Source: Baffinella frigidus (Eukaryota; Cryptophyceae; Cryptomonadales; Baffinellaceae). Taken from it: DNA of 17,609 nucleotides. The DNA lies in the NCBI GenBank assembly GCA_026770585.1, contig MU646547.1, forward strand, positions 120,109-137,717, read 5' to 3'. A program made the position numbers and the translations under genes. The notes below the pieces were generated by a model. It did no database searches. It was not told the DNA's origin and worked only from the letters and a program-made list of their open reading frames with translations. Positions 16,501 to 17,609 of this stretch are shown here, piece by piece. The number at the start of each line of letters is the position of its first letter. Position 1 is the first letter of the stretch.

Positions 16501-17132
16501 GATCACTCGAGTGAGCAGCTACCTCAACTCTGAACCCTAAGCCGTGAACCATGAACCATAAACTGTTGAATCTCTCTCCGAGCAGCGCGATTGTCCTTGC
16601 TTCACAGGCGAACGTCGCCGCACTGTGCAAAATCTTGCACACTCCCTGACAGCTACCTCAACTCTGAACCGTAAGCCCTAAACCCTGAACAAGAACTCTC
16701 TTTTCGCAGCGCAATTATCCTTGATTCACGGGCGATCCTTTAACCCTCAACTGTAAACCCTGAACCTTAAACTGCAAAACACTCTCAGTGCAGCGCAATT
16801 GGCCTTGGTTCACGGGCGAACGTCGCCGCACGACCAAGACATTCTGAACCGTAAACCGTTAACCATCAACCTTACAACCTAAACCCCAAACCTCAACTGT
16901 AAACCCTATGTGGTGCGCAGCGCAATTATCGCGCAATTATCTCTGATCCACAGGCGAACATTCGCCAAAAGCCGCACGACGAAGATACTCTGGACCTCAA
17001 CCCCTAAAATACAAACCCTAAACCCTAAACCCTAAACCCTTTGCAGCGCAATTATCTCTGATCAGCGGGCGAACATCCCCGCACGATGAAGACATCGCCA
17101 GCCGAGTGCTCACCTGCAGGTACTGTCTCTAG
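9496..17132 (+). CDS. engB: EngB/YihA (YsxC) family GTPase, gene span of 8 (possibly 9) exons
   Basis: The family binds GTP and assists assembly of the large ribosomal subunit. Eukaryotic members are usually nuclear-encoded and act in plastids or mitochondria. Joined exons (9496-9608, 9697-9784, 10528-10604, 12005-12070, 13134-13178, 14536-14608, 15860-15923, 17047-17132) give 612 nt including the stop, 203 residues, the usual size of the family core. Motifs in order: [15 protein letters not shown] (G1), [11 protein letters not shown] (switch I), DLPGYGF (G3), [17 protein letters not shown] (G4). The end, [17 protein letters not shown], sits where the G5/C-terminal helix is expected but matches less well. 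All seven introns are GT...AG and phases agree. No transit peptide is visible downstream of the chosen ATG; a targeting sequence could be on an unseen upstream exon or in the open frame back to 9403. The introns hold telomere-like repeats, foldback elements and truncated exon copies. Identity is secure; the first and last exons are least sure. Confidence 0.93.
9697..9784 (+). CDS. engB: EngB exon 2 (P-loop, G1)
   Basis: The acceptor CACACAG^G completes the split alanine codon of exon 1, and the exon reads [18 protein letters not shown] then [20 protein letters not shown] is the Walker A/G1 signature characteristic of EngB rather than other Era-like GTPases. The donor is AAG^GTCGGT, phase 0. 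The intron before it is only 88 bp, far shorter than the other introns of this gene. Confidence 0.95.
10291..10322 (+). pseudogene. truncated copy of EngB exon 3 with its acceptor
   Basis: CCCCCGCAG is followed by ACGCCCGTCGGGCGCACGCA, a near copy of the first bases of exon 3 (ACGCCCGGACGCACGCAG). The copy has an inserted TC and loses similarity after about 28 bp. It belongs to a roughly 100-bp duplicated block beginning with GGGGGTGCACACATGGCGGCC (10233) and GGGGGTGCATACACGGCGGCC (10334). Confidence 0.7.
10370..10514. repeat. CT-rich tract followed by 65 consecutive C
   Basis: CTCTCTCC-type repeats from 10370, then an unbroken C run 10450-10514, then CTCTCTCTGCGCAG, the exon 3 acceptor. The length of so long a homopolymer may be inaccurate in the assembly. 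Confidence 0.95.
10528..10604 (+). CDS. engB: EngB exon 3 (switch I and G3)
   Basis: The exon opens directly after TCTGCGCAG and encodes [26 protein letters not shown]. The threonine and arginine of TPGRT are the switch I signature and DLPGYG is the G3 motif. It ends TACGG^GTACCC, phase 2, and joins to exon 4 as GYG-F. Its polypyrimidine tract is extreme: 65 consecutive C preceded by about 80 bp of CT-rich repeat. Confidence 0.95.
10623..10762. mobile_element. foldback element family B, copy 3, in EngB intron 3
   Basis: The ends are TCATCCGGGGAAA and TTTCCCCGGATAA; arms CTTTCATTTGATGGCAA / TTGCCATCAAATGAAAG are perfect. AGTC at 10619-10622 and 10763-10766. It starts only 18 bp after the exon 3 donor. 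Confidence 0.82.
10904..11031. repeat. dispersed repeat G, copy 1
   Basis: Shares TCCAAAGTTGAC, CAGCATGTTAACTTGAGAA and TGAGGCAGAGCTAG with the copy at 14648-14763. The AAAGTTGAC / GTTAACTT portion is an inverted pair, and the end GGCAGAGCTAG matches one end of family F. Confidence 0.65.
11716..11748 (+). pseudogene. degenerate copy of EngB exon 4 start
   Basis: GCGAAGCGCCGAAAAATAAG resembles GCGAAAGCGCCGTCAAATAA in exon 4 and is likewise preceded by TTGG. It lies in intron 3, near the end of two similar segments (about 11250-11390 and 11590-11740) that share a GTGGGACGAA / AATCGACGGG core. Confidence 0.45.
12005..12070 (+). CDS. engB: EngB exon 4 (switch II helix)
   Basis: After TTGGCAG the exon reads [22 protein letters not shown]. 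It corresponds to the helix following DLPGYG in EngB, where a tryptophan and acidic EEYL-like segment are typical. The donor CA^GTACGT is strong, phase 2. The preceding 1.4-kb intron 3 contains a foldback element 18 bp after its donor and a degenerate copy of this exon near 11716. Confidence 0.92.
12080..12332. repeat. CCCTAAA-like array in EngB intron 4
   Basis: Starts within 10 bp of the exon 4 donor with CCCGAACCCCTAAAC variants, then regular CCCTAAA and CCCTGAA units. Confidence 0.9.
12421..12542. mobile_element. foldback element family F, copy 2, in EngB intron 4
   Basis: 122 bp with ends CTAGCTCTGCCTGAG and CCCAGGTACAGCTAG. It is flanked by an 11-bp direct repeat GCTCTGCGAAT (12409-12419, 12543-12553), longer than the 5 bp around copy 1. 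Confidence 0.75.
12800..12950. mobile_element. foldback element family B, copy 4, in EngB intron 4
   Basis: The ends are TGATCCGGGGA and TTCCCGGATGA with inner arms TTGAAAGAAAATGG / CCATTTTCTTTCAA. AAGC flanks both ends (12796-12799, 12951-12954). The middle carries TTAATTAGGGCC twice and diverges from other B copies. Confidence 0.65.
12981..13133. repeat. CCCTAAA array ending at exon 5 acceptor
   Basis: About 20 units, few variants. The final CCCTAAACAG supplies the AG of the intron 4 acceptor. The array is preceded by CAGGCGGAACC (12975), a copy of the first bases of exon 5 with its CAG. Confidence 0.92.
13134..13178 (+). CDS. engB: EngB exon 5 (beta strand, VLLDS)
   Basis: A 45-nt exon, one of the shortest here, encoding (Q)[14 protein letters not shown](S), the hydrophobic strand before the conserved SRRG turn. 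The acceptor is CCCTAAACAG, the last unit of a CCCTAAA array, and the donor is ACAG^GTCTGA. Phases 2 in and 2 out match the neighbours, giving the split serine codon with exon 6. Confidence 0.9.
13196..13318. mobile_element. 123-bp foldback element D with TA ends, in EngB intron 5
   Basis: The ends are TACAGGGGTGCCTCGCTCAT and the inverted ATGAGCGAGGTACCCCTGTA. A paralogous stretch at 13650-13690 lacks it, marking the insertion point. If the outer TA is a target duplication, this fits a Tc1/mariner-type MITE. A lone TACCTCGCTCACAAGAA at 5103 resembles one end. Confidence 0.7.
13631..13700 (+). pseudogene. copy of EngB exon 5 end plus start of intron 5
   Basis: CTTCTAGACAG followed by GCCTGAAAGCCACCACGCAG parallels CTCCTCGACAG^GTCTGAAAGCC at the real exon 5 donor. 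Similarity continues into CTTCAGATGACACTAACCTGTC. The donor GT has become GC. The copy lacks the 123-bp foldback element present in the first version, so it preserves the empty insertion site. Confidence 0.65.
14355..14535. repeat. CCCTAAA/CCCCAAA array ending at exon 6 acceptor
   Basis: About 24 units; a central run is CCCCAAA. The final CCCTAAACGCAG is the intron 5 acceptor. Confidence 0.92.
14536..14608 (+). CDS. engB: EngB exon 6 (SRRGLLEID helix)
   Basis: The exon completes the serine and reads [20 protein letters not shown] then DFKL, matching the family pattern SRRGL..TD.EML..L. The acceptor CCCTAAACGCAG again ends a long CCCTAAA/CCCCAAA array; the donor is CTG^GTGAGG, phase 0. Two truncated copies that retain the donor follow in intron 6. 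Confidence 0.93.
14648..14763. repeat. dispersed repeat G, copy 2, between exon 6 and its duplicate
   Basis: See the copy at 10904-11031. It ends one base or so before the exon 6 duplicate begins. Confidence 0.65.
14766..14820 (+). pseudogene. partial duplicate of EngB exon 6 with donor
   Basis: ATCGACGTGCAGTGGATGGA and onward repeat exon 6 almost exactly, including the donor GTGAGC. The copy lacks the acceptor and the first codons (SRRGLLE). It directly follows a dispersed repeat ending GAGGCAGAGCTAG. If used instead of exon 6 it would remove the conserved RRG turn, so I regard it as a non-functional or decoy copy. Confidence 0.8.
14841..14981. repeat. CCTGAACCC direct and inverted repeats
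   Basis: TCCTGAACCC-type words occur five times in one orientation, then GGTTCAGGAT and GGGTTCAGGG in the other, able to fold into a hairpin. Confidence 0.75.
14994..15020 (+). pseudogene. second, shorter duplicate of EngB exon 6 end
   Basis: AACAAGGGGACGTTGCCTTC plus AAGCTC^GTGAGG matches the last 25 or so bases of exon 6 and its donor. This is the third GTGAG donor of the same origin within 420 bp. Confidence 0.65.
15070..15345. repeat. about 85-bp tandem repeat, three degenerate units
   Basis: Each unit has AAACCCTCAACA, CTGA..GCTAGTT..GGGGGA.CACC, and TCTGTCTCTC.CGC.CTCACTCTC. A short direct repeat ATTTTGCGTCCGCC precedes them. Confidence 0.75.
15535..15671 (+). pseudogene. two truncated copies of EngB exon 7 start
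   Basis: Two blocks, at about 15535-15578 and 15632-15671, read GCTGA..GTGGA..GTG.GG.AG followed by TGTTTCACGAAGAGC or TTTTTCACGCAGAGC. They copy the end of intron 6 (GCTGACCCTGGATCCTGCGG) and the first codons of exon 7 (TGTTTCACGAAGACC). Weaker related blocks lie near 15345 and 15430. The segment 15579-15631 between them holds an inverted GCGCGCTCACGCACTCGCGTG. Confidence 0.6.
15685..15822. mobile_element. foldback element I in EngB intron 6
   Basis: Inverted ends CACCGCAAGCACCTTTCAAA and the complement of CACCGCTAGGCACCTTTCAA, with inner arms AGTCAATTCCTGGTACAAA / TTTGTACCTGAATTGACT. It separates the second exon 7 pseudo-copy from the block leading into real exon 7. Confidence 0.68.
15860..15923 (+). 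CDS. engB: EngB exon 7 (G4, TKTD)
   Basis: After GGCAACAG the exon reads [25 protein letters not shown] is the G4 guanine-specificity motif (family TKAD/TKTD). I place the donor at ATCG^GTCCGT (phase 1) because a truncated downstream copy of the exon end (15981-16011) carries the same boundary followed by GTCCGTCC. An alternative donor after TGC (GTCAAC) is possible but would not be in phase with exon 8. Confidence 0.88.
15981..16011 (+). pseudogene. truncated copy of EngB exon 7 end with donor
   Basis: CAGCTGGCTGCGTGGGCGGA continues to GATAG^GTCCGTCC and parallels CAGCTGGACGCGTGCGTCAA to GATCG^GTCCGTCC of exon 7. Retention of the same boundary supports the exon 7 donor I chose. Confidence 0.6.
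16030..16100. repeat. degenerate TTTAGGG-like stretch, G-rich
   Basis: GGTTTAAGG, CTTTAGGC, GGTTTAGGGG and GGGTTAGGG words just before the candidate cassette exon; the only block in this gene where the + strand is G-rich. Confidence 0.6.
16107..16160 (+). CDS. possible EngB cassette exon between exons 7 and 8
   Basis: A 54-nt stretch after GCGAAG and before GTTAGC is phase 1 in and phase 1 out, so it can be included or skipped without changing frame. Included, it inserts [18 protein letters not shown] and makes the join to exon 8 read PQLSLISG. That would bring the distance from G4 to the final motif nearer to, or somewhat above, that of bacterial EngB proteins; skipping it leaves the distance short. 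The acceptor lacks a good pyrimidine tract, which is why confidence is moderate. Confidence 0.42.
16351..16490. mobile_element. foldback element H in the EngB 3' intron
   Basis: The ends are GAGTATTCATGATGAATACG and its inverted counterpart, then TTTTGGTGTAT / ATACACCAAAA. The left arm has about 20 extra bases (CGGGGATCTCCGATCCGATT). No clear target duplication longer than 3 bp (CCG). Confidence 0.68.
16500..17046 (+). repeat. tandem copies of EngB exon 8 acceptor side mixed with CCCTAAA-like repeats
   Basis: Four truncated copies of the exon 8 start follow GCAG at 16586, 16710, 16794 and 16921 (CGCAATTATCCTTGATTCAC and variants, then GGCGAACGTCGCCGCAC). They are separated by degenerate CCCTAAA/CCGTAAA/CCTGAA runs. 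Two copies begin with AGCTACCTCAACTCTGAACC (16508, 16651). All four either lose frame or stop early, whereas the copy at 17047 does not. Confidence 0.75.
17047..17132 (+). CDS. engB: EngB exon 8 (C-terminal exon with stop)
   Basis: The exon begins after CCCTTTGCAG and encodes [27 protein letters not shown] and a TAG at 17130-17132. It is the only one of five tandem copies of the acceptor side that stays full length to the end. An internal CTGCAG^GTACTG looks like a donor, but two downstream copies of this end (stops at 17323-17325 and 17427-17429) also keep an in-frame TAG just beyond it, so I favour a terminal exon. Family match is weaker here than in exons 2-7. Confidence 0.6.
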
Positions 17133-17520
17133 GAGCATAGGGGGGGGTACACCACACAGCGGGCTACGAAGGGATTTTGTAGGGAATACACCACCCAGCG
17201 GGCTAAGGGATTTTCGGCCTACATCTGGCCGACTTCTCGTTACCTTATCCGTCGTTTGGTGGTGTTTAGTGCCGCACGATGCGGACATCGTCAGCAGCGT
17301 TCTCACCTGCAGGTACTCTCTCTAGTCACATAGGGGGGGGTACACCACACAGCTGGCTACGAAGGGATTTTCGGCCCAAATAGGGCCGACATCGCCAGCC
17401 GAATGCTCACCTGCAGGTTTTGTCCCTAGGAACATAGGGGGTACACCACACAGCGGGCTACGAAGGGATTTTCGGTTTGGTGTTGAGTGCCGCACGACGC
17501 GGACATTCTTCAGCCGCGGC
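17133..17520 (+). repeat. tandem copies of the EngB 3' end and following sequence
   Basis: The end of exon 8 plus its downstream flank is repeated at about 17270-17340 and 17389-17460, with a shorter piece at 17484. Each unit reads GACATCG.CAGC..., CTCACCTGCAGGT, an in-frame TAG, a run of G, then ACCACACAGCGGGCTACGAA and GGGATTTTCGG. The ACACAGCGGGCTACGAAG piece also forms the ends of the inverted repeat at 3702-3832. The last 90 bases of the window hold nothing I can assign. Confidence 0.7.
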
Positions 17521-17609
17521 TTGGTGTTTACCAAGCCCCCCTTGGTGCAAATCCTCTAGTCCGGCTGTACAACGCAAGGCAGTCACCTCGGACAGTTGGC
17601 TTCGGCGTC

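Noticed and set aside
9496-17132. EngB gene as bacterial contamination
   Set aside because: The coding sequence is split by introns with consistent phases and shares repeats with the rest of the window.

Overview
This is nuclear DNA of a eukaryote, most likely a single-celled alga or related protist. Two things show this. Degenerate arrays of the plant/algal-type telomere heptamer (TTTAGGG/CCCTAAA) are scattered through the interior, and a protein of a well-known family is split into at least eight tiny exons with GT...AG introns. The base composition, the long repeat-filled introns and the plastid/mitochondrial-type GTPase would fit an alga with a complex plastid, such as a chromerid, but the species cannot be settled from this window.

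The one secure gene is on the + strand at about 9496-17132. It is a YihA/EngB-type GTPase (ribosome biogenesis GTP-binding protein, YsxC family). Exons at 9496-9608, 9697-9784, 10528-10604, 12005-12070, 13134-13178, 14536-14608, 15860-15923 and 17047-17132 join in consistent phase into a 203-residue protein. A further in-phase 54-nt exon at 16107-16160 is possible and would give 221 residues. The G1, switch I, G3 and G4 motifs are all visible. More than 90% of the gene is intron.

Left part: 1-225 is a TTTGGGG/TTTAGGG block, 411-630 a 17-bp tandem array, and 1338-1836 a minus-strand exon-like unit repeated in a roughly 210-bp tandem array. A 494-bp inverted-repeat element with a 9-bp target duplication follows at 1949-2442. 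From 2770 to 5940 lie many short foldback transposons (MITE-like) in at least four families. Two of them split a reading frame with a zinc-binding look (5483-5994). From 6000 to 6300 there is a telomere-like array whose start is head-to-head, followed by two ankyrin-repeat exons (6303-6337, 6464-6719) and a long array of degenerate, mutually inserted repeats to about 9160.

Two patterns run through the window. First, (CCCTAAA)n arrays on the sense strand end directly at 3' splice sites of four exons. Second, most exons of the GTPase gene are accompanied in the flanking introns by truncated copies of the exon edge plus its splice junction. Together with about a dozen foldback elements, these suggest introns growing by local duplication, telomere-like repeat growth and MITE insertion. 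No RNA genes, CRISPR arrays or bacterial-style operons are supported.
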